A DNA stretch of 64,000 nucleotides from Candidatus Hydrogenedentota bacterium (GCA_016215105.1 JACRLJ010000024.1:1-64000), one strand, 5' to 3'; counted from the first letter of the stretch, positions 1 through 10,562 are shown. Notes: generated from the sequence alone by a model not told the origin. A program made the numbers and translations.

Positions 1-834
1 ATATACGGCCGGATGCGAGTAGAACCAGAACATGTGCTGAAACAACACCGGGTCACCGCCCAGCGAGGGCTCGAAGATGCCGACGCTGAAGATGCGTTCG
101 AGCGCCATCAGCAGCAGCGTAACCGCGATGACTGGCGTACCCAGAATCTGGATTACGCTGGTGGCGTAGTGCGCCCACACAAAAAGCGGCAGGCGGAACC
201 AGGTAAGTCCCGGCGCACGCATCTTATGGACAGTCACGATGAAGTTGAGACCCGTTAGAATCGAGGAAAACCCTGCGATGAACGCGCCTAGCACCGTTAC
301 GAACACATGGGTGTTCGAGTACATGCTGCTGTAGGGCGTGTAGAACGTCCAGCCCGTGTCCACTCCGCCGGACGCCGTCGCGGCGAGGGCGCAGATGAAT
401 CCGATGACATACAGGTACCAACTGAGAAGGTTGATGCGAGGGAACGCCAAGTCGCGGGCGCCGACCATCATGGGCAGCATGAAATTACCAAGCACAGCGG
501 GCACGGACGGGATCAGGAAGAAGAAGATCATCACCACGCCGTGCAAGGTAAAGAGCTTGTTGTAGGTCTCGGCCTGGACGAGGTCACCCTGCGGCGTCAC
601 CAGCTCGAGACGCATCATGAGCGCGAAAATGCCCCCAATGACAAAGGCGGTGGTAATCGAGATCAAATAGAGTATCGCGATACGCTTGTGATCTCTTGTC
701 AGCAGCCACGAGGAAATGGTGTGGCCATTCGTAAGATAGTTCAGCGGCCTCTCCGCGGGCGTGGCGCTCTCGACTTCGGTGAAGTCGAGCGCCGCCGCGG
801 CATTGCCTGTCTTGCTGGATCTCGGATTCGTCAT
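1..834 (-). CDS. coxA: Cytochrome c oxidase subunit I, N-terminal part (truncated by window edge)
   Basis: Catalytic subunit of a haem-copper oxygen reductase in the inner membrane. It reduces O2 to water and pumps protons. I translated it by hand because it runs off the window start, so the ORF track omits it. It opens with ATG at 834 and reads 278 open codons. Visible marks are '[12 protein letters not shown]' before the first helix, '[12 protein letters not shown]' containing a haem-ligand histidine, and '[10 protein letters not shown]' at the very edge. The last matches the HPxVY motif with the CuB histidine and the cross-linked tyrosine. It lies 14 bp after coxB and is the last visible gene of the act-cox operon. 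The C-terminal half is outside the window. Confidence 0.96.
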   Translation of the reverse strand, partial: MTNPRSSKTGNAAAALDFTEVESATPAERPLNYLTNGHTISSWLLTRDHKRIAILYLISITTAFVIGGIFALMMRLELVTPQGDLVQAETYNKLFTLHGVVMIFFFLIPSVPAVLGNFMLPMMVGARDLAFPRINLLSWYLYVIGFICALAATASGGVDTGWTFYTPYSSMYSNTHVFVTVLGAFIAGFSSILTGLNFIVTVHKMRAPGLTWFRLPLFVWAHYATSVIQILGTPVIAVTLLLMALERIFSVGIFEPSLGGDPVLFQHMFWFYSHPAVY

Positions 835-848
835 GTAGCTTTGCCCTG

Positions 849-1799
849 TTACTTGCTGGGTTGCGTTGGTGCTGCTAGCGATTTGATGTAGGCGATAAGT
901 TCTCGAATTTCTTCTTCGCTGACCTGTCCCTCAAAGGTTGGCATCAGGAGCGGATATCCAAAGACCTGCTTGGCGTTCGGATAAAGGATGGACTCGCGGA
1001 GATAGTCATCGTCGGCCGTGACGGTCTGGCCATTCTGAAGCTTCACGGCGGCTCCGGCCATACCAGCCAGTTTCGGGCCACGCGGGGTGTCCCCCGACAA
1101 GTGGCACGACACGCAGCCGAGCTTTTGGAAGAGCTGCTCGCCGGCCATCGATGGCGTCAATCCGGTTGCCCCGCCGCGCAGCCAATTCTCATAGTCTTCG
1201 GGTTTCATGGCGACCACGCGTCCCACCATGCCGGAGTGTTCCGTGCCGCAGTATTGCGCGCAGAAAATGTGATACTCACCGGGCACAGTCGCTCGGAACC
1301 ATTGCTGCGTGTACTTACCCGGCACCACGTCGGCCTTGGTGCGGAACTCGGGGATGAAGAAGTCGTGGATTACGTCCTGGGAAGTCATGGTCAGTTTGAC
1401 GTTGCGGCCGACCGGCACGTGCAATTCGTTTATCTCACGTTGACCTTCCGGATGCTGAATCTTCCACATCCATTGCTTTCCGACGACGAATATCTCCATC
1501 GAATCCGCCGGCGGCTGCGTCACGTGGAAGTAGAACAAGGTAGCCCACACGAACATCGCCAGCGCCATGATCGTCGGGACGATGGTCCAGGTAAGCTCGA
1601 GGGCATTGTTGTCTGGCGAGGCGAGCGTGCGGTCGGCCTTGGAGCCTTTGCGATACTTGATTCCAAAGTACGCCAGCACCAGCAACACGGCGATGAAGAA
1701 GAACACACTCAGCCCCGTGAGCACGAAGTACATGAGGTCCATGTGCCACGCGTATGAGGAGGCCTGCTTCGGAAATAGTGGAAAGTTCCAGATGCTCAT
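849..1799 (-). CDS. coxB: Cytochrome c oxidase subunit II with fused cytochrome c domain (caa3 type)
   Basis: Electron-entry subunit of the oxidase, 316 residues. Two N-terminal transmembrane segments (about residues 20-50 and 70-95) are followed by the periplasmic cupredoxin domain. That domain has '[11 protein letters not shown]' and the CuA motif '[12 protein letters not shown]', which supply the binuclear copper ligands. The C-terminal ~90 residues form a cytochrome c domain with one haem site, 'LGCVSCH', and a later 'PLLMPTF' methionine that is a candidate axial ligand. This fusion is the hallmark of caa3 oxidases, in which the tethered haem accepts electrons directly from complex III. 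It sits between the SCO chaperone and coxA, as expected for copper-site assembly. Confidence 0.96.
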   Translation of the reverse strand: MSIWNFPLFPKQASSYAWHMDLMYFVLTGLSVFFFIAVLLVLAYFGIKYRKGSKADRTLASPDNNALELTWTIVPTIMALAMFVWATLFYFHVTQPPADSMEIFVVGKQWMWKIQHPEGQREINELHVPVGRNVKLTMTSQDVIHDFFIPEFRTKADVVPGKYTQQWFRATVPGEYHIFCAQYCGTEHSGMVGRVVAMKPEDYENWLRGGATGLTPSMAGEQLFQKLGCVSCHLSGDTPRGPKLAGMAGAAVKLQNGQTVTADDDYLRESILYPNAKQVFGYPLLMPTFEGQVSEEEIRELIAYIKSLAAPTQPSK

Positions 1800-1853
1800 G
1801 CGTCTTTAGGCTGCCTGTTGAATGCGGTTGACTGCGTATGTCAGTTTCACGAC

Positions 1854-2717
1854 TTATTGCCGTCCCAGTGGTACAACGCCCGCAAAGTCCATAGGCGGCC
1901 TCTGCCGGCGTGAACGTATAATCGTCATCAGGACTAGTGTGGCCAGAACCATGACCATGCCCGCGCCGATCAAGCGCAGAACACCCATAATGTAAACACC
2001 GTACTTGCCCGTCACGGGGTCGTAGTGGTAGCAAAGCAAGGACAACTTCTCTGCAACCGTTCCGATCTTGCCCTCGCCGGCTTCCAACAAGGCAAGCTTC
2101 AGGGTACCCGCGTAGTAGTCAATCCCCATGAGATAACGGGAGACCTTTCCCGACGGAGTGATCACCATTATTCCGCTGGCGTGGGCATACTGCTTGGTCG
2201 CCTCGTCGTATACGTAGTGGAACCCGACGCTGTCCGCCAGTGCGCTGATGGCGTCCTGTTTTCCGGTGAGGAAATGCCAGCCGTCGGCCCCACCGCCACG
2301 CTTGTAGTTGTCGAGATGTGTCTTCTTTTTCGCAGCGGCCAGTTCTGCGGTGTCATTGGGATTTATGCTGACGGTCAACACCGTGTACTCGTTGCCCATG
2401 CCGAACGACAGGGCATTAAACGCGTCCAGTGAACTGCGGAGGACCTCGGTGCAAAGCATCGGGCACTCGTAGTAAACAAGAGTTAGTACTACCGGCTTGG
2501 CGCCAAAGTAATCTCGCAAACGAACGGCCTTCCCATCCTCATCAGTGAATTCGAGGTCGAGCGGAATTTGATCGCCGAGTTTTTGATCGATCCGGATATC
2601 GCTATACGGGTTCGGCGCCTTCATTTGCGCTTGCGCGGCGCCGTGGCCTAAGCCTAAGGCAAGCGCCGCGAGGAGGGCCATCACGCCACGGCGGAAAACT
2701 GTGATGCGAGATATCAT
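1854..2717 (-). CDS. SCO1/SenC-family copper chaperone with C-terminal membrane anchor
   Basis: Thioredoxin-fold copper metallochaperone that helps assemble the CuA centre of CoxB in the periplasm. It has 287 residues. A cleavable-looking N-terminal signal ('LLAALALGLGHGAAQA') is followed by the SCO core with the copper motif 'CPMLCTEV' (CxxxC) and a downstream histidine in 'QYAHASGIMVI'. Near the C-terminus a hydrophobic stretch ('LIGAGMVMVLATLVLMTII') looks like a membrane anchor, a form seen in SCO proteins of act-cox operons. Its start overlaps the stop of the preceding small gene by 4 bp (ATGA), so translation is probably coupled. Confidence 0.92.
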   Translation of the reverse strand: MISRITVFRRGVMALLAALALGLGHGAAQAQMKAPNPYSDIRIDQKLGDQIPLDLEFTDEDGKAVRLRDYFGAKPVVLTLVYYECPMLCTEVLRSSLDAFNALSFGMGNEYTVLTVSINPNDTAELAAAKKKTHLDNYKRGGGADGWHFLTGKQDAISALADSVGFHYVYDEATKQYAHASGIMVITPSGKVSRYLMGIDYYAGTLKLALLEAGEGKIGTVAEKLSLLCYHYDPVTGKYGVYIMGVLRLIGAGMVMVLATLVLMTIIRSRRQRPPMDFAGVVPLGRQ

Positions 2718-3226
2718 TCGGCGGCCTTTGCCGGCTGGACCGGCGTCAGCGATTGGACGGCCGTTGGGTTCGATTGAGACGCGGGAAGCGGCCAGTACGG
2801 CAGCATCTTGGTATTGGCCGCCTTTTCAGCGACGATATCCATAGCACGGCCAATGGGTAACCGGACGACCCCCTGGTTATTCTCCTTGCGTTCTACCCAG
2901 CCTGCGCTGTTCAAGATTCTGTCTTCGTTATCCTTCATGGATTGAAGGTCACTCTGTTCGTTCTGCTGCAGCAGCGGGGCGGCCGGAATGTGGCGCCCTT
3001 CCTGAACCATAAGCGGGTTGGCTTCGCCAAGCGCCGCATCAGTCTTGGCTTTCTGCGCCTTGAGGTAGCCCAGCATCCATACCATGAGCACCATCGTAAC
3101 GACGATGAGCGCCCAAATGACGCTGATGTTCCAGACCAGCGCGGGGATATGCACGTCACGCGGGTCGTAGCCCAGTTCGACGATTTCAGGAGTGGCGTTG
3201 TCTGAGCCGTGTGTTCCGTTATGCAT
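2714..3226 (-). CDS. Small membrane-anchored protein of the act-cox operon
   Basis: 170 residues with one clear transmembrane helix (about residues 30-53, 'VIWALIVVTMVLMVWMLGYL'). A periplasm-facing tail follows, containing 'ILNSAGWVERKENNQGVVRLPI' and ending in a Pro/Gln-rich segment. Short proteins of this kind sit between actF and SCO in related operons. I know no firmly assigned function, and a role in complex III/oxidase assembly or docking is inference from position. It overlaps actF by 8 bp and the SCO gene by 4 bp, so it belongs to the same transcript. The 'RLPIGRAMD' element recurs in proteins preceding SCO in such operons, from memory only. Confidence 0.75.
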   Translation of the reverse strand: MHNGTHGSDNATPEIVELGYDPRDVHIPALVWNISVIWALIVVTMVLMVWMLGYLKAQKAKTDAALGEANPLMVQEGRHIPAAPLLQQNEQSDLQSMKDNEDRILNSAGWVERKENNQGVVRLPIGRAMDIVAEKAANTKMLPYWPLPASQSNPTAVQSLTPVQPAKAAE

Positions 3227-4460
3227 GGTCTAGCGCCTCGGTTTCGTGGTGATGGTCGTGCGCGAACGCCTCGTCCCGCCGCGGGTCGAAGGCCGTTACC
3301 AGCGGGCGCTGCGTGAGTTGCTTCACAAAGTAGGTCAACCAAATTCCGCCGATTCCAGCCAACACCGCCAAGGTGATCGGGACCTCGACCGCGCTGCCAA
3401 AGATGTGATCGTGGTTGTCGCGAAAGGCGGGTCCGAGCACCCACAAAAGATCGATAATCCGTACCGCAAGGATATAGAACGCAATGGTCCGCAATGTCGC
3501 CGGCACACGCTTCACGCCGCGCATCAACAGGATGAAGAACGGCACGAAGAAATGGAAAACGATTAAGATCGTAAAGACGCCCTTGAGTTCCGGACCCGTG
3601 CGGTGCATGTAGTACTTTATTTCTTCGGGCAGGTTTCCGGACCACGTGATTAGGAATTGCGCAAAGGACATATAGGCCCACAAAATGGTGAAGGCCAGCA
3701 TCAGCTTGCCGAGATCATGGTAGCGGTCCGGTTTCGCGTAGCTTGACAGCGGAGGCTTCTCGGCGAGCAGCGAGAGAATAATCACCGTGAAACACATCGA
3801 CGACAGGCCCTGCCCAACGCAGAACAAGAACCCATAGATTGTGGAAAACCACTCCGGTTCCAGAGACATGCCCCAGTCGGTCATGGCGAACGTCATCGTA
3901 AACACATAAAGCACGATGCCGGGCGCAGCCACCCAGCGGTACTTCAGGCTGATCCGGGGATCTCGCGTCGTGTCCATATCCTTGGACCACCTATTCAGGA
4001 AATACGTCAGAGTCAGCCAAATCCCGAAGTAGATAAACGCGCGAATAGTGAAGAACGCCGGATTCAAGTACATCAGCTTGTGCGATACGTGGTAATTGAT
4101 ACCATGCCACGCCAAGCTTTCCACACCGCCCCACCATGGGTATAGCTGCGGACTGCCAATGAGGAGGTACGGCAGGAACAATAGGGCCAATAGCGGGAGG
4201 GTCCGGCTGCTCGCTTCAAGAATTCGCTGTGTGACGAATCCCCAGCGGCCTTCCACCATGTGGTGTACCATCAGCCACGCCAATGAGCCGAGCGCCAGCC
4301 CAAACCAGAAGAGGAACGCAACCAGGTACGATTGAAAGAACAGTCTGGCGCCGCCCGACGCGAGGGCCATCACCAGGCCGAGCAGCAGCGATGCGACGCC
4401 CACCTTCCAACCATTTCGGCCGAGTTGCTTCAATCTCGGGTGAATATCGATTTCACTCAT
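3219..4460 (-). CDS. actF: Alternative complex III subunit ActF (quinol:cytochrome c oxidoreductase membrane subunit)
   Basis: Polytopic integral membrane subunit of alternative complex III, homologous to the C-terminal two-thirds of ActC/NrfD-type proteins. About ten hydrophobic segments are visible, with conserved-looking stretches 'AFTILWAYMSFAQFLITWSGNLPEE' and 'GVFTILIVFHFFVPF'. The ORF-track start at 4610 lies deep inside actE. The ATG at 4460 ('MSEIDIHPRLKQ') fits the family and overlaps actE by only 8 bp, giving 413 residues. The tail is His/Glu-rich. Together with ActC it forms the quinol-site and proton-path scaffold of the complex, as known for the family. Confidence 0.93.
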   Translation of the reverse strand: MSEIDIHPRLKQLGRNGWKVGVASLLLGLVMALASGGARLFFQSYLVAFLFWFGLALGSLAWLMVHHMVEGRWGFVTQRILEASSRTLPLLALLFLPYLLIGSPQLYPWWGGVESLAWHGINYHVSHKLMYLNPAFFTIRAFIYFGIWLTLTYFLNRWSKDMDTTRDPRISLKYRWVAAPGIVLYVFTMTFAMTDWGMSLEPEWFSTIYGFLFCVGQGLSSMCFTVIILSLLAEKPPLSSYAKPDRYHDLGKLMLAFTILWAYMSFAQFLITWSGNLPEEIKYYMHRTGPELKGVFTILIVFHFFVPFFILLMRGVKRVPATLRTIAFYILAVRIIDLLWVLGPAFRDNHDHIFGSAVEVPITLAVLAGIGGIWLTYFVKQLTQRPLVTAFDPRRDEAFAHDHHHETEALDHA

Positions 4461-5130
4461 GGTGTGCGCTGCCTTCGGTGGTCTTGGCTTCTGATTTGTC
4501 GAGGAGCGCCAAACCCTGCACCGGCTGATCAAGGAGCGCAAGGTCTTGCGGAGCCATATCGGTCTCTGGCGCGAACTGACTGTACTGCAGGGTGCGAATA
4601 TACGCGGCAATCGCCCAGCGGTCCTTCACCGGAACGCGCGAGGCGTAGCTGTACATGGTTCCGAATCCATTGGTCATTACATCAAAGAAATAGCCCACCG
4701 GTACCGCGCGCAGGCGGTCGGTGTGATACGAAGGCGGGCGCTTGAATCCGCGCTGCACGATCATGCCGTTCCCATCGCCGAGACGGCCGTGGCAGGGTGT
4801 GCAGTAGATCTCGAAGCGCTGTTGTCCGCGCAGGATTAGTTCGCGCGTCACGGGTAGCTCCTCAGGAAACGAATTCGCCAGTTGGCCGTCCACTTTGCCA
4901 GTGTAAAGCAGCGTATCGCGCGCCCCGTATCCGGCAGGTACGACACCTGGCACTTGGGGCCTGGAAGCCAATCCGTCAGCAAAAAACGTGCTCTTCGCGA
5001 GCGGCTTGTACTTTGCCTGATTCCACATGTCCTGATGACAGCCGGACGTCAAGACGAGGACTAACGCCAGGGTGAAAAACGCCGCTACGCGATTCACGGC
5101 TCGGGCAATGCTGTGCTGCTGCGTTGTCAT
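4453..5130 (-). CDS. actE: Alternative complex III subunit ActE, monohaem cytochrome c lipoprotein
   Basis: Periplasmic monohaem cytochrome c of alternative complex III that relays electrons from the multihaem ActA/ActB arm towards the oxidase. I chose the ATG at 5130 ('[13 protein letters not shown]') because its ATGA overlaps the actD stop; the track start at 5181 adds residues from actD. The N-terminus is a lipoprotein signal ending 'LVLTSGC', so the protein should be anchored by a lipidated cysteine. The haem site is 'CTPCHGRLGDGNG', and 'AVPVGYFFDVMTNG' plus 'MYSYASRVP' lie in the usual place for the methionine ligand. Length 225 residues. Confidence 0.93.
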   Translation of the reverse strand: MTTQQHSIARAVNRVAAFFTLALVLVLTSGCHQDMWNQAKYKPLAKSTFFADGLASRPQVPGVVPAGYGARDTLLYTGKVDGQLANSFPEELPVTRELILRGQQRFEIYCTPCHGRLGDGNGMIVQRGFKRPPSYHTDRLRAVPVGYFFDVMTNGFGTMYSYASRVPVKDRWAIAAYIRTLQYSQFAPETDMAPQDLALLDQPVQGLALLDKSEAKTTEGSAHHE

Positions 5131-5657
5131 TGCGCCACCGCCTCGACGTGCGTCGCGCCCAGTCCGCTCAATAGGGCGCATGTCGTTTCCATGTCAAACT
5201 TGGGATCGCTTGTTTCAACGGAGAGGAAGAACCCGTCGCTGGTGGCATGTTTTGCGAACCGCTCCGAGTTGAACACGGGATGATACGGTTTCGGAAGGCC
5301 GTTCAGAAGTATCATTCCGAACACCGCCGCGAAGCTGGCAAAAAGCACTGTGAGCTCGAACGTGATCGGGATGAACGCCGGCCAGCTAAAGAAGGGGCGG
5401 CCGCCAATATTGTACGGATAGTAGACGGCCGAAGCCCAGTACTGAAATCCAAATGCGGTGCAGGCCCCCGTGAGGCCGCCGCAAAGAATGATTAGAGGAA
5501 GTCGGGTCTTCTTGAACCCAATCGCTTCCGCGAGACCGTCCACGGGAAAAGGCGCAAACGCATCGATCTGCTTGTAGCCCTCGTCATAGACTTTTTGCGC
5601 GGCCACGAGGAGGTCTTCCGGGGACGTAAATTCCGCCACGATACCGAGCTGCCCCAC
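5127..5657 (-). CDS. actD: Alternative complex III subunit ActD, start region affected by a junction deletion
   Basis: Small membrane subunit of alternative complex III with a soluble N-terminal domain ('[19 protein letters not shown]') and two transmembrane helices ('[19 protein letters not shown]', '[19 protein letters not shown]'). The track start at 5813 lies inside actC and is not credible. The only in-frame start near the family N-terminus is GTG at 5657, giving '[10 protein letters not shown]' and 176 residues. No Shine-Dalgarno is visible there. The normal actC 3' end and intergenic signal are missing just upstream, so either this GTG is used or the true start codon was lost in a deletion or assembly collapse. 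Confidence 0.85.
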   Translation of the reverse strand: MGQLGIVAEFTSPEDLLVAAQKVYDEGYKQIDAFAPFPVDGLAEAIGFKKTRLPLIILCGGLTGACTAFGFQYWASAVYYPYNIGGRPFFSWPAFIPITFELTVLFASFAAVFGMILLNGLPKPYHPVFNSERFAKHATSDGFFLSVETSDPKFDMETTCALLSGLGATHVEAVAQ

Positions 5658-6877
5658 GACGAGGGAAGGAAATCCGCGTGCAAACTGGTGACCACGATCA
5701 CGTAGCGTTCGAGCCACATCCCAATGTTCACAATGATTGAGATGATGAAGAGCACGATCGGGTTGTTGCGTACCCAGTGAATCCACAGGAATTGCGGAGT
5801 AACGATATTGCACAGGACAAGAGCCCAGTACGCTGGCCAGTAGGGACCGGTCATGCGGTTGTAGATCATGAACTTCTCATAGGGATTGGCGCTGTACCAC
5901 GCGTAAAAGGCCTCCATGATGTACCCGTATCCGACTATCAGGCCCGTGGCAAGCATGACTTTGGCCATCACATCAAGGTGGCGCTGGGTGATAAAATCCT
6001 CCAACGCATAAATCTTGCGAACCGGAATCGTAAGCGTGAGCACCATCGCGAAACCGGAATAGATCGCGCCCGCGACGAAATAGGGGGGAAATATCGTCGT
6101 GTGCCAGCCCGGAATGATGCCGACCGAGAAGTCCAAGCTTACGATACTGTGTACGGATACGACGAGCGGCGTCGCGAGGCCGGCGAGAATGAGCGAGGCC
6201 GTCTCGTAGCGGAACCAGTGCCGGGCGGAGCCGCGCCACCCGAGCGCGAAGAAACCGTAGGCCCATTGGCCGACTTTGTTGCGGGCCTTGTCGCGCAGCG
6301 TGGCAAAGTCCGGAATCAAGCCCACATACCAGAACAACAGCGACACCGTCGCATAGGTGCTCACCGCGAACACGTCCCACAACAGCGGGCTTCGGAAATT
6401 CGGCCACATGGTCAAGGTACCGGGGTACGGCAAGATGAAGTAGAACACCCAGGGCCGCCCAAGGTGCAGGATCGGGAACATGCCCGCGCACATGACCGCA
6501 AAAATGGTCATCGCTTCGGCGAAACGGTTAATCGACGTGCGCCACTGTTGATTGAGCAAGAGCAGGATCGCGGAAATCAACGTTCCGGCGTGGCCGATAC
6601 CGATCCACCAGACAAAGTTGATGATGGCCCAGCCCCAACCGACCGGAATGTTGACGCCCCAGATACCGATGCCTTTGTAGAACAGATAGATGACCGCCGT
6701 GTTCAGAATCATCACGCCGATAGCGCCGATGAGGATGCCGAACTTCCACGATTTCGGCTGGGGCTCCGTAACGACGATACCCGCGACCTTGTCGCTGATC
6801 GTCGTATAAGTGTGGCCCGGCGCAATTAACGGGATGCTCGGTTCGAGTGCTGCTACGTTGGTGTCATGCGGCGACAT
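5492..6877 (-). CDS. actC: Alternative complex III subunit ActC (NrfD-like), C-terminus replaced by out-of-frame actD sequence
   Basis: NrfD/PsrC-family polytopic membrane subunit that forms the quinol site of alternative complex III. Its ATG overlaps the actB stop (TGATG). Residues 1-409 are convincing: '[26 protein letters not shown]', '[21 protein letters not shown]' and '[26 protein letters not shown]'. In this family another transmembrane helix follows 'LPSSWG'. Here the remaining 52 codons are simply actD read in the wrong frame. The breakpoint is near 5651. The protein would lack its last helix, so this is either a damaged gene or an assembly gap. Confidence 0.9.
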   Translation of the reverse strand: MSPHDTNVAALEPSIPLIAPGHTYTTISDKVAGIVVTEPQPKSWKFGILIGAIGVMILNTAVIYLFYKGIGIWGVNIPVGWGWAIINFVWWIGIGHAGTLISAILLLLNQQWRTSINRFAEAMTIFAVMCAGMFPILHLGRPWVFYFILPYPGTLTMWPNFRSPLLWDVFAVSTYATVSLLFWYVGLIPDFATLRDKARNKVGQWAYGFFALGWRGSARHWFRYETASLILAGLATPLVVSVHSIVSLDFSVGIIPGWHTTIFPPYFVAGAIYSGFAMVLTLTIPVRKIYALEDFITQRHLDVMAKVMLATGLIVGYGYIMEAFYAWYSANPYEKFMIYNRMTGPYWPAYWALVLCNIVTPQFLWIHWVRNNPIVLFIISIIVNIGMWLERYVIVVTSLHADFLPSSWGSSVSWRNLRPRKTSSWPRKKSMTRATSRSMRLRLFPWTVSRKRLGSRRPDFL

Positions 6878-9800
6878 CAGGCTTTTCCGCTTTCAAGTTC
6901 CGGGTTGGGATTCGTCACTTTCGCCAAATACGTGGTGCGCGGACGGGTGTTCAATTCGCCCAACAGCGCGTAGTTTCTCGGATTCGTCTTCAGTTTGGAC
7001 ACCCGGCTTTCCGGATCGGCGAGATTGCCAAACACAATGGCCGACGCTGGGCATACCGCCTGACACGCCGTAACAATCTCCCCATCCCGGATGGGCCGGT
7101 CTTCTTTCTTGGCGTCAATCCGGGCCTTGTTGATGCGCTGCACGCAGTATGTGCATTTTTCCATCACGCCGCGCGTGCGCACAGTTACATTGGGGTTTTT
7201 TTGAAGCTTGGTGCTCTCCCCTTCGAACTCGTCCCATTCGAGGAAGTTGTAGCGGCGCACTTTGTAGGGGCAGTTGTTCGAGCAATACCGCGTGCCGATG
7301 CAGCGGTTGTAGACCATGTCGTTGAGGCCTTCTTTGCTGTGGTTTGTCGCCGCAACGGGACAGACCACTTCGCACGGCGCGTTTTCGCAATGCATGCAGG
7401 GCACCGGTTGATGTACCGTGCCTTCGGGATTCTCCGGATCGCCTTTATAGTAGCGGTCCACCCGTATCCAGTGCATGACCCGGCGGCGAATCACCTGCTC
7501 TTTACCGACCACCGCGATGTTGTTCTCCGCCTGACATGCGATTGTGCATGCGCTGCAACCGGTACAGACATTCAGGTCAATGGCCATGCCCCACGCGTTG
7601 CCATCGTAGTTGTTGTCCTTAAGCCCCTGCGGAAAGAGGGTTACGTCCTTTTCGGGAGTCTCCGCCATTTCCTGGGCGAAGTCGGGATGCTCCTTGAATT
7701 CCTCGAGCGTCGCTTCCCGGATGATGGGGCGAGTGGTCAGCCCGTCGTTCATGTTGGCAATCGTTTGTGTCGTCGCCAGCTTGTAAGTCGCGCCAGTCTT
7801 GGTAATTGCCAAGTCCGATCCGAACCACGGCGCATCGGACGTTTGCAGCGCATACGCGTTGAACCCCGTCCCTTTTCCAACCTTGCCCGTCCGGCTGCGG
7901 CCATATCCCAAATACAGCGTCACGACTCCTTCGGGCTGAACCGGCATCACCCACACCGCCGCCTTAACGATTCGGCCTTTATAGGCAAGCTCGACAACGT
8001 CGTTCGTCGCCGCGCCTAGTTTCTGCGCCGTCCTCGGACTAATCAGGGCCGCATTGTCCCACACCAGTTTCGTCAGTGGCTTCGGAAGCTCCTGAAGCCA
8101 GGCATTGTTCGCGTAGAATCCGTCGCCGATGGTTGGATCGAGACGGAATACCACGTCCAACCCCGTTCCCGCGGGAGAGGGCGGGTTTGCGACAGCGGGT
8201 TGTTTCGAGAAATCAGCGGTGAGCTTGACCAGTTTGTCCGGGAACTTCGATTCAGCCAGGAAACCGTCGCTCAGCGTGGTTTTCCAATAGTGCTCAAAGT
8301 CGGGCGCGGTGGACTGAGACTTCCAGTAGTCGCGCACCAAGTCGTACATGGCCGCATTCGGCTGCCCATTGATCGCGGCAACCATTTCCAGACTCGACTT
8401 TCCGAAGTACAGAGGCGCGATCAAGGGCTGCACCACACTGATGGTACCGTCAAAAGCGCGGAGGTCACCCCATTGCTCGAGGTAATGCGTTTCCGGAATG
8501 TGCCAGTGGCACAGCCGCGACGTCTCGTCGTCATACAGGCTGAGATGCGTCCGAAACGCGACTTTATCCATCGCGCTCTCGAGCTTGAGATCGGCGGGCG
8601 CCGTGTACACCGGGTTGCCGCCCAGGATGATCAGGGTATCCACGCGGCCGGCTTCCATGTCACCCGCAAGCTCTTTGATCGAAGCAAGTTGATCGACCGG
8701 ATTCGCTTCGACGGGCGCAGTGTACGTCACCGTCGTTCCCGTGTTGCCCAGCGCCTGATTGATTGCGTGCGCCAACGCGTGCACGACCGCAGGCTGGTTG
8801 TCTCCGGGAATCACAACACTCGACTTGGGGTCTTTCTTAAGGTCGCGAACGACCGCATCGACCCACTTCTCGTGCGCCGGTTCGAGCGTCCCTGCGGCCA
8901 AGGCAATTCCCATCTTGCCGGCGATGGCCCGCGCGAAATGCTCAATCTGTCCCGGACGGACGCCCAAGCGGTGGTCGGCCATCGCTCCGGTATTGTTCGG
9001 AGTGCTTTCGACCGCATAGAGCCGGCTCATTTCGGGATGATCCGCGTTCGCGAGGCGTTTGGACGAAAAATCGTGTGTATACCGTACGGCGCCCGGCCCC
9101 GAACTAAGGAAGTCCGCGTCGAGCGACACGATCACGTTCGCCCGATCCAGGTGATACTGTGTGTCCGTGGCCTCGCCATACGCCATGACCGCGCCGGTTT
9201 TCGCGGAGTCCCGCGAGGCCGGCTGGTACTGATGCCACTTCGCCTTCGGCAGCGCCGTGAGCAAGGCTTTGATTTGGTTCGCTAACGCCGGTGAGGTGAC
9301 CGTTTCGGTCAGTATGCTGAGTCCCGCGCCCTGCTTGAGACGAGCCGCATCTACCCGCCCGCTCAGGGCGCCGTAGAACGAATCCCAAATGCTCTCCCGT
9401 CCAGAGTTCAGGATCGTGCTGGAACGATCCGGATCGTACATTGTCAGGATGGACGCTTGCGCAAAAAGATCGGTCGCACCCAAGCTCGCAGGGTGTGTCG
9501 GGTGCCCCTCGACTTTGGTTGGACGTCCCATGAAACTGGTCACCAACGCCCCCATAGCGTATCCGGATGAACTGTACGCTGTCGCATACGGCAGCGCCGT
9601 CCCGGGAATCACGTCTTCGGGAGCCTTCACGTACGGGACGATCTTCTCGTCCGGCTGGCGCGAACACGCGGCCAGCCCGCCCAGGCTGAGCGAGGCGCCC
9701 ATCAGCTTGAGGAAATTGCGGCGGCTAACGTCTTCGGGCCATACCGACGCCTGCGCCGGAAACTCGCGGTGCAGAAACTCGGTGAACTCTTCGGTTTCGG

Positions 9801-9909
9801 CCAACTCATCCAGGCTGCGCCAATAGCGCGGGCTCTGTCCCGCGGCCAGTTTGGCCCGAATGGCCTCAAAATCGATTGGTTTCTGTTCGTCGAGGAACTC
9901 GATGCTCAT
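6877..9909 (-). CDS. actB: Alternative complex III subunit ActB (molybdopterin-like plus iron-sulfur protein)
   Basis: Large peripheral subunit that joins a molybdopterin-oxidoreductase-like domain, which lacks the cofactor in studied complexes, to a ferredoxin domain. It has about 1010 residues from ATG at 9909 (ATGA overlap with actA); the track start at 9918 is an upstream GTG. A Tat motif '[12 protein letters not shown]' lies near residue 64, followed by a lipobox-like 'LGGLAAC'. The C-terminal ~250 residues carry four cysteine clusters: '[16 protein letters not shown]', '[14 protein letters not shown]', '[12 protein letters not shown]' and 'CTYCVQR...CQAVCP'. These match one [3Fe-4S] and three [4Fe-4S] centres known in ActB. 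Confidence 0.95.
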   Translation of the reverse strand: MSIEFLDEQKPIDFEAIRAKLAAGQSPRYWRSLDELAETEEFTEFLHREFPAQASVWPEDVSRRNFLKLMGASLSLGGLAACSRQPDEKIVPYVKAPEDVIPGTALPYATAYSSSGYAMGALVTSFMGRPTKVEGHPTHPASLGATDLFAQASILTMYDPDRSSTILNSGRESIWDSFYGALSGRVDAARLKQGAGLSILTETVTSPALANQIKALLTALPKAKWHQYQPASRDSAKTGAVMAYGEATDTQYHLDRANVIVSLDADFLSSGPGAVRYTHDFSSKRLANADHPEMSRLYAVESTPNNTGAMADHRLGVRPGQIEHFARAIAGKMGIALAAGTLEPAHEKWVDAVVRDLKKDPKSSVVIPGDNQPAVVHALAHAINQALGNTGTTVTYTAPVEANPVDQLASIKELAGDMEAGRVDTLIILGGNPVYTAPADLKLESAMDKVAFRTHLSLYDDETSRLCHWHIPETHYLEQWGDLRAFDGTISVVQPLIAPLYFGKSSLEMVAAINGQPNAAMYDLVRDYWKSQSTAPDFEHYWKTTLSDGFLAESKFPDKLVKLTADFSKQPAVANPPSPAGTGLDVVFRLDPTIGDGFYANNAWLQELPKPLTKLVWDNAALISPRTAQKLGAATNDVVELAYKGRIVKAAVWVMPVQPEGVVTLYLGYGRSRTGKVGKGTGFNAYALQTSDAPWFGSDLAITKTGATYKLATTQTIANMNDGLTTRPIIREATLEEFKEHPDFAQEMAETPEKDVTLFPQGLKDNNYDGNAWGMAIDLNVCTGCSACTIACQAENNIAVVGKEQVIRRRVMHWIRVDRYYKGDPENPEGTVHQPVPCMHCENAPCEVVCPVAATNHSKEGLNDMVYNRCIGTRYCSNNCPYKVRRYNFLEWDEFEGESTKLQKNPNVTVRTRGVMEKCTYCVQRINKARIDAKKEDRPIRDGEIVTACQAVCPASAIVFGNLADPESRVSKLKTNPRNYALLGELNTRPRTTYLAKVTNPNPELESGKA

Positions 9910-10562
9910 CGGTGGCACACGGAACAGTTCGTGAGCTGTTCCACCTTCACATGGTTGTTCTTCACCAGTTCAAGACCCTTGGCCGACTGGTCCGCGGGCG
10001 GTTGCCATTGCATGTTGAACACTTCGCTGGGCGGACGCAGGAACTGCTCGGGCGCGCGGTGGCACTGCAAACACCACCCCATGCGCAAAGTCTGCCCCTT
10101 GTGCGTGAGCGCCATCTCGTCCACTTGACCATGGCACGTCACGCAGCCCACGCCCTTATTCACGTGAATACTGTGGTTGAAATAGACGAAATCAGGAACG
10201 TCATTGACGCGCAACCATTCGAGCGGCTTCTGCGTCTTGAAGCTGGCGCGCACCGGTTCGAGCATCTTGGCGTTGGTCCAGATTTGGGAGTGGCAGGACA
10301 TGCAGGTCTCCGTGGGGGGGATTCCCGCGAAGGAGCTGGTTTCAACCGTGGTGTGGCAATAGCGGCAATCGATGCCTAGTCCTTTGACGTGATGCAAATG
10401 ACTGAACGGCACCACCTGTTGCTTGGCGACATCTTGTTGGGTAATGAACGGCGACAGCCACAGGCCCGTCGCCATCGTGCCTAGACCGCAAGCCCCCAGG
10501 ACGACAGCCGCAGCCAATACTTTGACCAGATCGTTGGCTTTCTTAGGGAAGATTTGGGCCAT
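9906..10562 (-). CDS. actA: Alternative complex III subunit ActA, pentahaem cytochrome c
   Basis: Membrane-anchored multihaem cytochrome c of alternative complex III. The start was moved to ATG at 10562 ('MAQIFPKKANDLVKV'), just before the single N-terminal membrane helix; the longer track ORF adds unlikely sequence. Five CxxCH haem sites are visible in 218 residues: 'CRYCH', 'CMSCH', 'CVTCH', 'CLQCH' and 'CSVCH', the number known for ActA. Several extra histidines between them can act as axial ligands. It is the first gene of the operon and overlaps actB by 4 bp. The promoter should lie in the ~485 bp upstream, but I could not pin it down. Confidence 0.94.
   Translation of the reverse strand: MAQIFPKKANDLVKVLAAAVVLGACGLGTMATGLWLSPFITQQDVAKQQVVPFSHLHHVKGLGIDCRYCHTTVETSSFAGIPPTETCMSCHSQIWTNAKMLEPVRASFKTQKPLEWLRVNDVPDFVYFNHSIHVNKGVGCVTCHGQVDEMALTHKGQTLRMGWCLQCHRAPEQFLRPPSEVFNMQWQPPADQSAKGLELVKNNHVKVEQLTNCSVCHR

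Noticed and set aside
6847-8019. 390-residue plus-strand ORF opposite actB
   Set aside because: It is antisense to the well-supported ActB, has no ribosome site and its translation is Arg/His-rich low-complexity shadow.
8200-9285. 361-residue plus-strand ORF opposite actB
   Set aside because: Shadow of the high-GC actB third-position pattern; no recognisable motif.
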